Shown here one piece after another: positions 40,682-52,232 of a stretch of DNA of 64,000 bases. This DNA is from Sphingopyxis sp. MSC1_008 (lineage in GTDB: Bacteria; Pseudomonadota; Alphaproteobacteria; Sphingomonadales; Sphingomonadaceae). Numbering within the stretch: the first letter of the stretch is position 1; each line of letters starts with the position of its first letter. The translations under genes were made by a program, and so were the position numbers. The notes under the pieces were generated by a model. That model had not been told where the DNA came from, searched no databases, and saw nothing but the letters and a program-made list of their open reading frames with translations. The DNA is taken from positions 1 through 64,000 of the forward strand of contig NZ_JALPRD010000007.1 in NCBI RefSeq assembly GCF_023197165.1. Direction: 5' to 3'.

Positions 40682-42222
40682 CACGCCTCACCTCCCAGCA
40701 GCCGCAGCCTGCGGCCGGTCTTGCCCAGCGAGGCGCGATCGGCGATCGGCAGGGCGAAGCGCATCGCCAGCCAGATCGAGGCGGCGGCGATCAGGATGAT
40801 CAGCGGCAGCGCGATCGGGTCGGGCAGGCGGCTGACCAGCAATGCGGCGATCCCGGCGGCGAACGTGATTCCGGCGCCGCGCAGCGCGACGGCGGGGAAT
40901 TGGCGATCGAAGGGGTGCAGCTTTTCGGTCATCGCGAGCTGAAGCATCGGAATGGCGGCCATCATGACGAGGCCGATCGACGTGGCGAGCGTGACCCCGG
41001 TCAGCGCGTCGAGATGGCCGACGATCAGCCAGCCGGTGCCGACCGCGATGGCGACGCCAAAGATGCTCGCGGTCAGCTGGTGACGGAAGGCCGCGACGAC
41101 CTGCAGCACCGGAGCAGAAATGCCGAGCACCGCTTCGGCGGCGCGCGCGAAGAGCAGGATGACGACGGCACCCTGCGCGACCTGCGCCTGCTCGCCGAAC
41201 AGGCTGAGCAGTGATGCGCTGCCCGCGGCGAGCACGGCAGCGAGCGGCAGTGCGATCGCGGCGATCAGCCGCGTCGCATAGGCATAGATGTCGGCGACCT
41301 GCGCGCGGTCCTGCCGCTCGGCGCTGGCGGCGAGCGGGGCCATGACATAGACGAAGGCGATGCGGACGAGCTGGACGACGCTCGACAGCTTGCGCGCGAT
41401 GGTGAACAGGGCGGCCGCCGCCGCGCCGGCCGCGCCGGGCAGCAGCAGGTTGAGGATCAGCGCTGGCGCGTCGCCGAACAACCGCGCGATGATATTCGAC
41501 GGCAGGATCGAAAGGCCGGCCCAGAAGGTGTTGCGCGCGGTCTCGGTCACCCACGGCCCGCGCCACAGGTCAGCAAAGCTGTAATGGCGGGCGAGCAGGC
41601 GGACGCAGAGGATCGCGGTGATCGCCAGCGAGCAGAGATGCGCGATGAACAGGCCCTTGAGCCCGAAGCCGATCGCGAAGAAGATCGCGGCGAATACCAG
41701 CCGGATCACCTGTTCCCAAATGATCCGCAGCCGGATTTCGGCTCCGAACACCATGCGCGCGCGCAGCGCCGATGTCGCGATCTCGACGAAAGCCCAGAGC
41801 GGCAGGGCCCAGACGAAAATCTGGATCGCGGGGGTGACGAGCGGACGGTCCTTGGGCGCCACGTTGAGCAGCGGCGCGAGATCGGCGGCGAAGAATGCGA
41901 TCAGCGCCGCCACCACGATGCACGGCCCCACGCCAAAGATCATCGCGGTGCGCAGCGCTGCGGCCGCCTCGGCATCGCTTGCCGATTGCGGGACGGTGCG
42001 CTGCATCGCGCTGGTCATGCCGGTGTCGAAGATATTTTCGAGAAGGTTGATGGTCGCCCAGAGCACGGCATAGAGCCCGTAACCCGCGAGGCCGAACATC
42101 AGCACATAAAGCGGCTGCGCGACGATTTCGACGACGGCACCGAGCCGTGCGAGCACCGTCGTGCCGAGCCCGCGCGCGACGCTGCGGCTGGTTACGGCGG
42201 GTTGGTCGGCGCTTTCGCTCAT
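40681..42222 (-). CDS. Wzx/MOP-superfamily polysaccharide flippase
   Basis: This 513-residue protein with about 12-14 membrane helices matches the polysaccharide-transport branch of the MOP superfamily (GLGTTVLARLGAVVEIVAQP at the first helix, then VLMFGLAGYGLYAVLWATIN). It would flip a lipid-linked product across the inner membrane. It is the first gene of the minus-strand operon ending in HIT, with all junctions overlapping or adjacent, and is divergent from sdhB. Confidence 0.88.
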   Translation of the reverse strand: MSESADQPAVTSRSVARGLGTTVLARLGAVVEIVAQPLYVLMFGLAGYGLYAVLWATINLLENIFDTGMTSAMQRTVPQSASDAEAAAALRTAMIFGVGPCIVVAALIAFFAADLAPLLNVAPKDRPLVTPAIQIFVWALPLWAFVEIATSALRARMVFGAEIRLRIIWEQVIRLVFAAIFFAIGFGLKGLFIAHLCSLAITAILCVRLLARHYSFADLWRGPWVTETARNTFWAGLSILPSNIIARLFGDAPALILNLLLPGAAGAAAAALFTIARKLSSVVQLVRIAFVYVMAPLAASAERQDRAQVADIYAYATRLIAAIALPLAAVLAAGSASLLSLFGEQAQVAQGAVVILLFARAAEAVLGISAPVLQVVAAFRHQLTASIFGVAIAVGTGWLIVGHLDALTGVTLATSIGLVMMAAIPMLQLAMTEKLHPFDRQFPAVALRGAGITFAAGIAALLVSRLPDPIALPLIILIAAASIWLAMRFALPIADRASLGKTGRRLRLLGGEA

Positions 42223-42351
42223 CGCTGCCGCCCTAGCGCCTTGCCCGCGCACCTGCCAGCGGCTTTCGCGCTTTCAACCCTCCTTCTCCCTCTTGTCGAC
42301 TCTGCCAATCGGGTCTAGTCAGCCCGCGATTGCACAAGGAAACCCCGCGAT

Positions 42352-43134
42352 ATGGCCCAATTCGTCCTGCCCAAGAACAGCCGCCCGCAAAAGACGGGCA
42401 AGGTCCACAAGGCCGACGGCGCCGCGGCGGTGAAGAAGTTCAAAGTCTATCGCTACGACCCCGATAGCGGCCAGAACCCGCGTTTCGACACGTTCGAGAT
42501 CGACACCGAAAAATGCGGCCCGATGGTGCTCGACGCGCTCATCAAGATGAAGAGCGAACAGGATAGCTCGCTGACCTTCCGCCGTTCGTGCCGCGAGGGC
42601 ATTTGCGGCAGCTGTTCGATGAACATGAACGGCAAGAACGGCCTTGCCTGCACCACCGCGATCGAGGATCTGAAGGGCGACATCACGATCACGCCGCTGC
42701 CGGCGATGGACGTGATCAAGGATCTCGTCCCCGATTTCACGCATTTCTACGCGCAATATGCGTCGATCGAACCGTGGCTGAAGACGAAAACGACGACGCC
42801 GAGCGGCAAGGAACGGCTGCAGTCGCCTGCCGAACGCGAAAAGCTCGACGGCCTCTATGAGTGCATCCTCTGCGCCTGCTGCTCGACCAGCTGCCCGAGC
42901 TATTGGTGGAACAGCGACAAGTTCCTCGGCCCCGCGATCTTGCTCCAGGCGTATCGCTGGCTCGCCGACAGCCGCGACGAAATGACCGGCGAGCGGCTCG
43001 ACGAGCTCGAAGACCCCTTCCGCCTCTATCGCTGCCACACGATCATGAACTGCGCGAATGCGTGCCCCAAGGGCCTCAGCCCCGCGCGCGCGATCGCCGA
43101 GATCAAGAAGCTCGAGGCCGAGCGGCAAGTGTGA
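42352..43134 (+). CDS. sdhB: Succinate dehydrogenase iron-sulfur subunit
   Basis: This 260-residue protein carries all three cluster sites: [2Fe-2S] at Cys80, 85, 88 and 100 (CREGICGSC), [4Fe-4S] [12 protein letters not shown], and [3Fe-4S] [15 protein letters not shown]. It passes electrons from SdhA to the membrane anchor. AAGGA precedes the ATG. sdhC, sdhD and sdhA are not adjacent (the upstream gene is divergent), so the complex is encoded at two sites. The stop overlaps the thioesterase GTG. Confidence 0.97.
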   Translation: MAQFVLPKNSRPQKTGKVHKADGAAAVKKFKVYRYDPDSGQNPRFDTFEIDTEKCGPMVLDALIKMKSEQDSSLTFRRSCREGICGSCSMNMNGKNGLACTTAIEDLKGDITITPLPAMDVIKDLVPDFTHFYAQYASIEPWLKTKTTTPSGKERLQSPAEREKLDGLYECILCACCSTSCPSYWWNSDKFLGPAILLQAYRWLADSRDEMTGERLDELEDPFRLYRCHTIMNCANACPKGLSPARAIAEIKKLEAERQV

Positions 43135-43622
43135 ACGACGGGATCGAGGAACCGAAGCGCCGGGACCATTTCAGCGCCGAGACGCTGGAGGATGGTTGGG
43201 TCAGCTGGAACCTCAAGGACCCCAGCCGCTTCAACGCTTTTATCGAACCGCTGACCGTCCGCGTCGAGCCGCCGACTGCCGACGGCCGTCCGTGCGCGCG
43301 GGTACGGATGCTGCCCGAGCGCAAGCACAGCAACCTGGGCGACAATGTCCATGGCGCGGTGACGCTTGCGCTCGTCGATATCGCGCTCTTCGCGGCGTCG
43401 CATCAGTTCGGCTCGCTCAATGCCGGTCATTCGGTAACGCTCGACCTCTCGACGCAGTTTGTCGGCGCGGGCCGCGTCGGCGAACCGCTCGACGCGGTGG
43501 TCGAGCTGGTGCGCGAGACCGGGCGGTTGATCTTCCTACGCGGGCTTGTCGTGCAGGGTGAGGGCGACAGCCATATCGTGCTGAGCTTCGCCGGGACGAT
43601 CCGCAAGGCAAGCGCCAAGTGA
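43131..43622 (+). CDS. PaaI-family hot-dog thioesterase
   Basis: This 163-residue thioesterase carries the PaaI pattern [20 protein letters not shown] with the catalytic Asp/His region and ends AGTIRKA. It would hydrolyse an acyl- or aryl-CoA. The GTG start at 43131 overlaps the sdhB stop and its own stop overlaps the zapE GTG, so the three genes form one coupled unit. The link to SDH is probably positional. Confidence 0.8.
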   Translation: MNDGIEEPKRRDHFSAETLEDGWVSWNLKDPSRFNAFIEPLTVRVEPPTADGRPCARVRMLPERKHSNLGDNVHGAVTLALVDIALFAASHQFGSLNAGHSVTLDLSTQFVGAGRVGEPLDAVVELVRETGRLIFLRGLVVQGEGDSHIVLSFAGTIRKASAK

Positions 43623-44746
43623 CCACCGTCCTCGCGGCCTATGACGCGCTGGTCGCGGCGGGCGAACTTCGCCCCGATCCCGAGCAGCGCGCCGCCGCCG
43701 AACGGCTGAACCGGCTGCAGGCCGAACTCGAAGCGGTGCCCAAGCGCGGCAGCCTGCTCTGGCGTCTTGCGGGCCGCAAGCCCGAGGCGCTGCGCGGCGT
43801 TTATCTGTGGGGTGCGGTCGGGCGCGGCAAGTCGATGCTGATGGACCTCTTTTACGACCAGCTTCATATCCAGCGGAAGCGGCGCGTCCATTTCCATGCC
43901 TTCATGCTCGACGTGCATGCGCGAATGCGCGAGGTCAGGAAAAGCGAGAGCGGCGATCCGATCCCGCTCGTCGCCGACGCGCTCGCCGAAAATACGCGCT
44001 GCCTCGCGTTCGACGAGATGGTCGTGAACAACAGCGCCGATGCGATGATCCTCTCGCGCCTGTTCACCGCGCTGATCGACCGCGGGGTGACGATGGTCGC
44101 GACGTCGAACCGCCCGCCGAAGGATCTTTACAAGGACGGGCTCAACCGCGAGCATTTCCTGCCCTTCATCGCGCTCGTCGAAGAACGGCTCGACGTGATG
44201 GGTTTGAACGGCCCGACCGATTACCGCCGCGACCGGCTTGGCGACGGCGCGCGCTGGTTCGTTCCCGCCGACGATGCCGCGAGCGCCGCGCTATCGGCCG
44301 CCTTCTTCCGCCTCACCGACTATCCGCCCGAGGACCGCGCGCATGTCCCGACGCTCGAGCTCGATGTCGGCGGCGGGCGGATGCTGCACGTGCCGAAGGC
44401 GCTGAAAGGCGTCGCGGTCTTTTCGTTCAAGCGGCTATGCGGCGAGGCGCGGGGGGCATCGGACTATCTGGCCGTCGCGCGGCATTTCCACACCATCATC
44501 ATCGTCGGCATCCCGCGCATGGGGCCCGAGAACCGCAACGAGGCCGCGCGCTTCGTCACGCTGATCGACGCGCTCTACGAATATAAGGTCAAACTGCTCG
44601 CGAGCGCGGCGGCGATGCCCGACCAGCTTTATGTCGCGGGCGACGGCGCGTTCGAATTCGAGCGGACGGCGAGCCGCCTCGCCGAAATGCAGTCGGACGA
44701 TTATCTCGACCTGGGCCATGGATCTGCCGAGGGCGCGATCGCCTAA
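43619..44746 (+). CDS. zapE: Cell division protein ZapE (AFG1-like ATPase)
   Basis: This 375-residue AFG1-type P-loop ATPase has Walker A WGAVGRGKS near residue 64, Walker B FDEM (FDEMVVNNSADAMILSRLF) and sensor ATSNRPP. E. coli ZapE binds FtsZ during constriction; mitochondrial AFG1 aids respiratory-complex turnover, which is intriguing beside sdhB. The GTG start overlaps the thioesterase stop. The stop lies inside one of two twin hairpins shared with the convergent deacetylase. Confidence 0.92.
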   Translation: MTTVLAAYDALVAAGELRPDPEQRAAAERLNRLQAELEAVPKRGSLLWRLAGRKPEALRGVYLWGAVGRGKSMLMDLFYDQLHIQRKRRVHFHAFMLDVHARMREVRKSESGDPIPLVADALAENTRCLAFDEMVVNNSADAMILSRLFTALIDRGVTMVATSNRPPKDLYKDGLNREHFLPFIALVEERLDVMGLNGPTDYRRDRLGDGARWFVPADDAASAALSAAFFRLTDYPPEDRAHVPTLELDVGGGRMLHVPKALKGVAVFSFKRLCGEARGASDYLAVARHFHTIIIVGIPRMGPENRNEAARFVTLIDALYEYKVKLLASAAAMPDQLYVAGDGAFEFERTASRLAEMQSDDYLDLGHGSAEGAIA

Positions 44747-44788
44747 ACGATCGTTCCGCCCGTGTCGTGATCGCCTAAACGATCACGA
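44736..44788. terminator. Twin stem-loops at convergent gene ends
   Basis: Two hairpins with identical loop CCTAAA follow one another: a 6-bp stem at 44736-44753 and a 9-bp stem at 44765-44788. A 16-base sequence, GATCGCCTAAACGATC, is repeated exactly 32 bp apart (44737, 44769). Each loop contains one stop codon: TAA of zapE in the first, TAG of the deacetylase in the second. Confidence 0.6.
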
Positions 44789-45818
44789 GGACGAAGCTGC
44801 TGGCAATCTTTCCCCAGCGTGACGAATTGACCGTCACAGAAATGAGGTCACGCACGTAGCGCACCTCATGCGCCAGATGGCCGTAAGCCTGCTCGATCGT
44901 CCGGCGCAGCGTGCGCAGCGGCTTGGGCGCGGCGATGCCGATCCGTGCCGGGCGTTCGGGCGGTCCGGGCAGCGTCGCGAAGCCGCCGCTTGTCACGCGC
45001 GCGTCATCCGCAACCGCGCGGCATAACGCCTCCATTCGCGAAATCGCCAAGCCGTTCGGAACCTCGCGGTCGCGGCTCAGCAGTTCGAAGCTGTGACTGA
45101 AGGCCGAAAACTGGATCGCGCCGCTCGCGGCGCTATGGTCGAGCGCGTCGCGCATTTCCTCTTCGGACATCGCGCAGAGCTGCGCGGGGCGAAAGCGGCT
45201 GGCGCGGTCCATCAGCCCGCTGACCGGCACCTCGACGACGCCATGGTGGATGCGCATGCCAAGGTTGCCCGCGTCGAGCGAGATGGCGCAGCCATGGCCC
45301 TGATACGCGCCGTTGAAACTGCTGTCGAAGCGGAAGCCCAAGGCAGCGAGCGCGCGCAGCGTGTCATCGTTGGCGCCGAAATTGCCGGCACGGAACGCGG
45401 TCGGCTTCGGCGCGCCTGCCCCCACGAGGATGTCGCGCGCGAGCGCGATCAGCTTCTTCTGCGCCGCGAGCGGAAAATCGCCGATATTGCGTCCGGTCAG
45501 CCGTCCCACCGGGTTGAAGCGCGCGAAGGCGAGCCATTCGGTGTGGATATGGACCTGCACCTCGTGCCCGCGCGCGACGACGGGCTCGACGATCGCGTCG
45601 ATCACCTCGGGGCCATAGACCAGCGCGGGCATCGGATCGATGAAGAAGACGCCGGTTAGCCCGTGGCGTTCGAGCATGTCCATCTGGAAATGGATGCCGA
45701 AATCGCCATCGCGGCAGCGGCCGAGGATCGAGCTTTCGAAATTGGCGCGCGCGTCGGCACCGCGCTGGTAAAGGCCGGCCGACAATTCGGTGTCGAAGCT
45801 GATGATTGCCCGCGTCAT
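44775..45818 (-). CDS. Polysaccharide deacetylase-like (NodB-fold) protein
   Basis: This 347-residue protein has the NodB features: ISFDTELSAG (metal Asp region), EVQVHIHTEW (the HxH metal pair) and TAFRAGNFGAN. A C-terminal part of about 100 residues (RRTIEQAYGHLAHEVRYVRD) is outside the core. It could deacetylate an envelope polysaccharide, but lacks an obvious signal peptide. The ATG at 45818 is preferred over 45836. Confidence 0.8.
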   Translation of the reverse strand: MTRAIISFDTELSAGLYQRGADARANFESSILGRCRDGDFGIHFQMDMLERHGLTGVFFIDPMPALVYGPEVIDAIVEPVVARGHEVQVHIHTEWLAFARFNPVGRLTGRNIGDFPLAAQKKLIALARDILVGAGAPKPTAFRAGNFGANDDTLRALAALGFRFDSSFNGAYQGHGCAISLDAGNLGMRIHHGVVEVPVSGLMDRASRFRPAQLCAMSEEEMRDALDHSAASGAIQFSAFSHSFELLSRDREVPNGLAISRMEALCRAVADDARVTSGGFATLPGPPERPARIGIAAPKPLRTLRRTIEQAYGHLAHEVRYVRDLISVTVNSSRWGKIASSFVLVIV

Positions 45819-45965
45819 TGTTCCCGCGCGTAGCATGGCAGCGATAAGGGAGGGTTAACCGATCCTGCGCAATCGCCGCGAAGGCGGGACGTACCGCCGC
45901 TTCGCGCTTGTCACATCCCGCGCCTATTCCCATTGGAGCATGTCGCGCAAGTTAGCTTATAGTTA

Positions 45966-45982
45966 TTGCGAACTATTAGCAA
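45966..45982. promoter_or_regulatory. Fur-like palindrome TTGCGAACTATTAGCAA upstream of mdh
   Basis: The 17-bp sequence has 7-bp arms matching at 6 positions around a CTA centre. It is in the AT-rich part of the 319-bp gap 45819-46137, about 155 bp before mdh, just after a TATAGT box (45958). Fur sites in some alphaproteobacteria are of this TGCGAA/TTCGCA type. No gene is seen in the gap; the remainder near mdh is GC-rich leader. Confidence 0.4.
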
Positions 45983-46074
45983 AGAAAGCCTGTTTTTCGT
46001 CCTTTTCGCGGTTGTTTCGTTAAGGGAATCGGCGTAGGGGCGTCGCCAGTCTTGGGACCGGAGCGGAGCTTTAG

Positions 46075-47100
<1,026 letters not shown>

Positions 47101-47164
47101 TCCCTTTTGGCCGCGCCCGGCGCTTGGCGTCGGGCGGGCTGGCTCTCCCCAGGAGAATTAGAAT

Positions 47165-48055
47165 ATGTCCATTCTCATCGACAAGAATACCAAGGTCATC
47201 ACGCAAGGGATGACCGGTGCCACCGGCACCTTCCACACCGAACAGGCGCTCGCCTATGGCACGCAGATGGTCGGCGGCGTGACGCCGGGGAAGGGCGGCA
47301 CGACGCATATCGGCCTGCCCAACTTCAACACCGTGGAAGAAGCCAAGGCCGCGACCGGCGCGACCGCGAGCTGCATCTATGTGCCGCCGCCGTTCGCCGC
47401 GGATTCGATCCTCGAGGCGATCGATGCCGAGATGGAGCTGATCGTCTGCATCACCGAAGGCATTCCGGTGCTCGACATGGTCAAGGTGAAGCGCGCGCTG
47501 TCGGGTTCGAAATCGCGCCTGATCGGCCCGAACTGCCCCGGCGTGCTGACCCCCGGCGAGTGCAAGATCGGCATCATGCCCGGCAGCATCTTCTCGAAGG
47601 GCAGCGTCGGCGTCGTCTCGCGCTCGGGCACGCTGACCTATGAAGCGGTGTTCCAGACCACGAACGTCGGCCTCGGCCAGACGACTGCGGTCGGCATCGG
47701 CGGCGACCCCGTCAACGGCACCAACTTCATCGACGTGCTCGAACTCTTCCTCGCCGACGAGGCGACCAAATCGATCATCATGATCGGCGAAATCGGCGGC
47801 GATGCCGAGGAACAGGCAGCGCAGTTCCTGATCGACGAAGCCAAGCGCGGCCGCAAAAAGCCGATGGCCGGCTTCATCGCGGGCCGCACCGCGCCTCCGG
47901 GTCGTCGCATGGGCCACGCCGGCGCGATCGTGTCGGGCGGCAAGGGCGATGCGGAAAGCAAGATCGCGGCGATGGAAGCCGCCGGCATCAAGGTGTCGGC
48001 GAGCCCGTCGGAACTCGGCTCGACCCTCGCCGAAGTGCTGAAGGAACGCGTCTGA
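47165..48055 (+). CDS. sucD: Succinyl-CoA synthetase subunit alpha
   Basis: This 296-residue ligase subunit binds CoA and carries the phosphohistidine, His in [10 protein letters not shown]. Its early motif is [20 protein letters not shown], and [17 protein letters not shown] is present. It needs the beta subunit SucC, which is not in the mdh-sucD gap (64 bp) nor elsewhere in the window. AGGAG precedes the ATG. A hairpin separates it from sucA. Confidence 0.97.
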   Translation: MSILIDKNTKVITQGMTGATGTFHTEQALAYGTQMVGGVTPGKGGTTHIGLPNFNTVEEAKAATGATASCIYVPPPFAADSILEAIDAEMELIVCITEGIPVLDMVKVKRALSGSKSRLIGPNCPGVLTPGECKIGIMPGSIFSKGSVGVVSRSGTLTYEAVFQTTNVGLGQTTAVGIGGDPVNGTNFIDVLELFLADEATKSIIMIGEIGGDAEEQAAQFLIDEAKRGRKKPMAGFIAGRTAPPGRRMGHAGAIVSGGKGDAESKIAAMEAAGIKVSASPSELGSTLAEVLKERV

Positions 48056-48061
48056 TCGGAC

Positions 48062-48090
48062 GGCCCGCCGGCACCCTTTGCCGGCGGGCC
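48062..48090 (+). promoter_or_regulatory. Strong hairpin between sucD and sucA
   Basis: An 11-bp perfect stem GGCCCGCCGGC/GCCGGCGGGCC (48062-48072 with 48080-48090) lies just after the sucD stop. It lacks a T tract, so it is more likely an RNA-stability or processing element than a terminator. Confidence 0.5.
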
Positions 48091-48137
48091 TCCGCTCCCC
48101 ATATAAAACCCACCCCTACCTCCCCGTGGAAAAGCAG

Positions 48138-50960
48138 ATGAACCTCGAACGACAAAGCTTCGACATCGACGAGCCGCAGGCCGGCCCGAGCTGGGCGCCG
48201 AAGAACTGGCCCCAGATCGACAGCGACGACCTGACCGCCGCGCTCGACCCGCAGCAGATGCAGGTTGCGGTGAAGGCCGCCGCCGCCAAGGCGGGCGCCC
48301 CGCTGTCGAACGCCGAAGTCGAACGCGCCGCGGACGATTCGATCCGCGCGATGATGCTGATCCGCACCTATCGCGTGCGCGGGCATCTCGCTGCCAACCT
48401 CGATCCGCTCGGCCTCAGCCAGCGCGAGCTGCCCGCCGACCTTACGCCCGAATATCACGGCTTCGTAGGCGCCGACCTCGATCGGCCGGTGTGGCTCGGC
48501 GGCGCGCTGGGTCTCGAGCGTGCGACGGTGCGCGAGATCGTCGCGATCCTGCGCGCCAATTATTGCGGCAACGTCGGCCTCGAATATATGCACATCGCCG
48601 ACATCGAGGAGCGCCAGTTCCTGCAGGAACGGATGGAAGGCGCCGACAAGATCATCGAATTTTCGGTCGAGGGCAAACGTGCCATCCTGAGCAAGGTGAT
48701 CCAGGCCGAGGAGTGGGAGAAATTCCTCGCGCGCAAATATGTCGGCACCAAGCGCTTCGGCCTCGACGGCGGCGAGAGCATGATCCCGGCGATGGAAGCC
48801 ATCATCAAATATGGCGCCCAATATGGCGTGCGCGAGATCGTCTATGGCATGGCGCACCGCGGGCGCCTCAACATGCTCGCGAACGTCATGGCGAAGCCGT
48901 ACAAGGTAATCTTCCACGAATTTTCGGGCGGCAGCGCGAATCCCGACGATGTCGGCGGTTCGGGCGACGTCAAATATCACCTCGGCACCTCGACCGACCG
49001 CGAATTCGGCGGCGCGTCGGTGCATATGTCGCTCGTTCCAAACCCGTCGCACCTTGAGGCGGCCGACCCGGTCGTGCTCGGCAAGGTCCGCGCACAGCAG
49101 GTGGTGCGCGACGACCTCGACAAGCATGAGCAGGTGCTGCCGGTGCTGATCCACGGCGACGCGGCGTTCGCGGGGCAGGGGATCGTCTGGGAATGCCTCG
49201 GCTTCTCGGGCATCCGCGGCTACAACACCGGCGGCTGCATCCACTTCATCGTCAACAACCAGATCGGTTTCACGACCAGCCCGCAGTTCGCGCGCTCGTC
49301 GCCCTATCCGTCGGACGTCGCAAAGGGCGTGATGGCGCCGATCCTGCACGTCAACGGCGACGATCCCGAAGCCGTGACCTTCGCGTGCAAGCTCGCGATC
49401 GATTTCCGCCAGCAGTTCAAGCGCGATGTCGTGATCGACATGTGGTGCTATCGCCGCTTCGGCCATAACGAAGGCGACGAGCCTTCGTTCACCCAGCCGC
49501 TCATGTACGCCGTCATTCGCCAGCATCCGCCGGTGTCGCAGCTTTGCGCGGCAAAGCTCGAAGCCGAAGGCGTAATCGACGCCAGCTGGGCCGATGCACG
49601 GCGCGCTGAATTTGTGACGCGGCTCGAAGAGGATTTCGAATCGGCAAAGAGCTACAAGCCCAACAAGGCCGACTGGTTCGCGGGCCGCTGGTCGGGGCTG
49701 CACGCCCCCGCCGATCCCGAAAACGCGCGCCGCAACATCGCGACCGGCGTGTCGGACAAATTGTTCGATTCGATCGGACGCACGATGACGACGATCCCCG
49801 CCGACGTCGAAGTCCACAAGACGCTGCGCCGCGTCATCGACGCGCGCGGCGCGATGTTCGCCGACAAGAGCGACGGCGAAGTGTTCGACTGGGCGACCGC
49901 CGAGAGCCTCGCATTCGGTACTTTGCTGAGCGAAGGCTATCAGGTCCGCCTGTCGGGTCAGGATTCGGGTCGCGGCACCTTCAGCCAACGCCACGCGGTC
50001 TGGGTCGACCAGAAGACCGAGGATAAATATATCCCGCTGACCACCGTGCCGCACGGCCGGTTCGAGGTGCTCGATAGCCCTCTTAGCGAATATGGCGTGC
50101 TCGGCTTCGAATATGGCTATGCGATGGCCGATCCGAAGAGCCTCGTGCTCTGGGAAGCGCAGTTCGGCGATTTCGCCAACGGTGCGCAGATCATGATCGA
50201 TCAGTTCATCGCGTCGGGCGAAGCCAAGTGGCTGCGCGCAAACGGCCTCGTGCTGCTGCTGCCGCACGGCTATGAAGGGCAGGGGCCCGAGCATAGCTCG
50301 GCGCGTCTCGAACGCTTCCTGCAACTCTGCGCGGGCGACAATATCCAGGTGTGCAATATTTCGACCCCGTCGAACTATTTCCACGTCCTGCGCCGCCAGA
50401 TGCTGCGTCCGTTCCGCAAGCCTTTGGTCATCATGACGCCGAAGTCGCTGCTCCGCCACAAGCTTGCGGTGTCGCAGCGTTCGGACTTCATCGGCGACGC
50501 GCATTTCCGCCGCCTGATGTCCGACCGCACCCCGCCCGCTGACAAGGACGTCAAACGCGTCGTGCTCTGTTCGGGCAAGGTCGGTTACGACCTGATGGAA
50601 GCGCGCGATGCCGCGGGTCTGACCGACACGACGGTCGTGCGCGTCGAGCAGATCTATCCCTTCCCGGGTGAACCGCTCGCGGTTCGCCTGAAGCGCATGC
50701 CGAACCTCGAAGAGGTGGTCTGGGCGCAGGAAGAACCGCGCAACAATGGCGCCTGGTTCTTCGTCAACGAACTGATCGAGGATGCGCTGACCGAGGCGGG
50801 CAAGAAGGGCATGCGGCCGCGTTACGCGGGCCGTGCCGCCGCGGCGTCGCCCGCGACGGGCCTGATGAGCCGCCACCAGACCGAACAGTCGGCGCTCGTC
50901 GCCGACGCGCTCGGCCTGTCGGTTCGCGCCGAAATCCGCCGTACAAAGAATAAAGCTTAA
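48138..50960 (+). CDS. sucA: 2-oxoglutarate dehydrogenase E1 component
   Basis: This 940-residue thiamine-dependent E1 decarboxylates 2-oxoglutarate. The N-terminal region, [17 protein letters not shown] (E1o-specific), [33 protein letters not shown] and the C-terminal domain with [18 protein letters not shown] are all intact. The ATG at 48138 is chosen because homologues begin there; an upstream in-frame ATG at 48078 is inside the intergenic region. It hands the succinyl group to SucB. Confidence 0.97.
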   Translation: MNLERQSFDIDEPQAGPSWAPKNWPQIDSDDLTAALDPQQMQVAVKAAAAKAGAPLSNAEVERAADDSIRAMMLIRTYRVRGHLAANLDPLGLSQRELPADLTPEYHGFVGADLDRPVWLGGALGLERATVREIVAILRANYCGNVGLEYMHIADIEERQFLQERMEGADKIIEFSVEGKRAILSKVIQAEEWEKFLARKYVGTKRFGLDGGESMIPAMEAIIKYGAQYGVREIVYGMAHRGRLNMLANVMAKPYKVIFHEFSGGSANPDDVGGSGDVKYHLGTSTDREFGGASVHMSLVPNPSHLEAADPVVLGKVRAQQVVRDDLDKHEQVLPVLIHGDAAFAGQGIVWECLGFSGIRGYNTGGCIHFIVNNQIGFTTSPQFARSSPYPSDVAKGVMAPILHVNGDDPEAVTFACKLAIDFRQQFKRDVVIDMWCYRRFGHNEGDEPSFTQPLMYAVIRQHPPVSQLCAAKLEAEGVIDASWADARRAEFVTRLEEDFESAKSYKPNKADWFAGRWSGLHAPADPENARRNIATGVSDKLFDSIGRTMTTIPADVEVHKTLRRVIDARGAMFADKSDGEVFDWATAESLAFGTLLSEGYQVRLSGQDSGRGTFSQRHAVWVDQKTEDKYIPLTTVPHGRFEVLDSPLSEYGVLGFEYGYAMADPKSLVLWEAQFGDFANGAQIMIDQFIASGEAKWLRANGLVLLLPHGYEGQGPEHSSARLERFLQLCAGDNIQVCNISTPSNYFHVLRRQMLRPFRKPLVIMTPKSLLRHKLAVSQRSDFIGDAHFRRLMSDRTPPADKDVKRVVLCSGKVGYDLMEARDAAGLTDTTVVRVEQIYPFPGEPLAVRLKRMPNLEEVVWAQEEPRNNGAWFFVNELIEDALTEAGKKGMRPRYAGRAAAASPATGLMSRHQTEQSALVADALGLSVRAEIRRTKNKA

Positions 50961-50980
50961 GCCCCCAAGGAACTGCACCT

Positions 50981-52228
50981 ATGAGCACCGAAGTCAAAGT
51001 CCCCACGCTGGGCGAAAGCGTTACCGAAGCGACGATCGGCGAGTGGCTGAAAAAGCCCGGCGAAGCCGTTGCGCTCGACGAGCCGATCGCGAGCCTTGAA
51101 ACCGACAAGGTCGCGGTCGAAGTCCCGTCGCCCGTCGCGGGTGTGATGGGCCAGCAGCTCGCCGCGGTCGGCGATACAGTCAATGTCGGCGCGGCGATCG
51201 CGACGATCGAGGCCGGCGGTGCCGCCGCCGCTCCGGCGCCCGCCGCCGCGGCCCCGGCTCCCGCACCCGCCAAGGCCGAAACCGCCGCGCCCGCGCCCGC
51301 CGCGACCGCAGCTCCGGCCGACGATGGTGTCGACACCGTCACCACCATGTCGCCCGCGGTGCGCCGCCTTGTGCTCGAGCATGGCGTCGACCCGACGCGC
51401 ATCAAGGGCAGCGGCAAGGACGGCCGTCTGACCAAGGAAGATGTGCTCGCCGCCGCCAACAACGCGCCCGAAGCCGCGCCGGCTCCCGCTGCTGCCGCTC
51501 CGGCACCCGTCGCCAGCGGCACCCCCGGCCGCCACGAAGAGCGCGTCAAGATGACGCGCATGCGCCAGACGATCGCGAAGCGGTTGAAAGCGGCGCAGGA
51601 TACCGCGGCGATGCTGACGACGTTCAACGACGTCGACATGTCGGCGGTGATGGCGACGCGCGACAAATATCGCGAAAGCTTCGAGAAGAAGCATGGCGTG
51701 CGCCTCGGATTTATGGGCTTCTTCACCAAGGCGGTCGCACTCGCCGCGCATGACATTCCGGCGGTCAACGCACGCATCGACGGCGACGAGATCGTCTATC
51801 ACGACTATCTCGACGTCTCGGTCGCGGTCAGCGCGCCGAACGGCCTCGTCGTCCCCGTCGTGCGCAATGCCGACAGCCTGTCGTTCGCCGACATCGAGAA
51901 AGCGATCGCGGACCTCGGCAAGCGCGCCAAGGAAGGCACGCTGACGATCGACGACATGACCGGCGGGACCTTCACCATCTCGAACGGCGGCGTGTTCGGC
52001 GGCCTGATGTCGACTCCGATCATCAACCCGCCGCAGTCGGCGGTGCTCGGCCTCCACCGCATCGAGGATCGTCCGGTCGTCCGCGACGGCGAGATCGTGA
52101 TCCGCCCGATGATGTATCTAGCGATGAGCTATGACCACCGCCTGATCGACGGCCGCGAGGCGGTGACCTTCCTAAAGACGATCAAGGAAGCGATCGAGGA
52201 TCCGACGCGTCTGCTGATCGATCTTTGA
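50981..52228 (+). CDS. sucB: Dihydrolipoyl succinyltransferase E2 component
   Basis: This 415-residue core subunit has one lipoyl domain (ETDKVAVEV, Lys43), an Ala/Pro-rich linker (about residues 75-115), an E3-binding domain ([20 protein letters not shown]), a second linker and the catalytic domain with [13 protein letters not shown]. It transfers succinyl to CoA in the OGDH complex. It lies 20 bp after sucA. Confidence 0.97.
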   Translation: MSTEVKVPTLGESVTEATIGEWLKKPGEAVALDEPIASLETDKVAVEVPSPVAGVMGQQLAAVGDTVNVGAAIATIEAGGAAAAPAPAAAAPAPAPAKAETAAPAPAATAAPADDGVDTVTTMSPAVRRLVLEHGVDPTRIKGSGKDGRLTKEDVLAAANNAPEAAPAPAAAAPAPVASGTPGRHEERVKMTRMRQTIAKRLKAAQDTAAMLTTFNDVDMSAVMATRDKYRESFEKKHGVRLGFMGFFTKAVALAAHDIPAVNARIDGDEIVYHDYLDVSVAVSAPNGLVVPVVRNADSLSFADIEKAIADLGKRAKEGTLTIDDMTGGTFTISNGGVFGGLMSTPIINPPQSAVLGLHRIEDRPVVRDGEIVIRPMMYLAMSYDHRLIDGREAVTFLKTIKEAIEDPTRLLIDL

Positions 52229-52232
52229 TCCG

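Noticed and set aside
44737..44784. CRISPR-like repeat-spacer pair
   Set aside because: Only two copies exist, the spacer is 16 bp, and both fall on gene ends with stop codons.
47988..50978. Open frame of 996 codons antisense to sucA
   Set aside because: sucA is unmistakable on the plus strand; the antisense frame is a codon-bias shadow.
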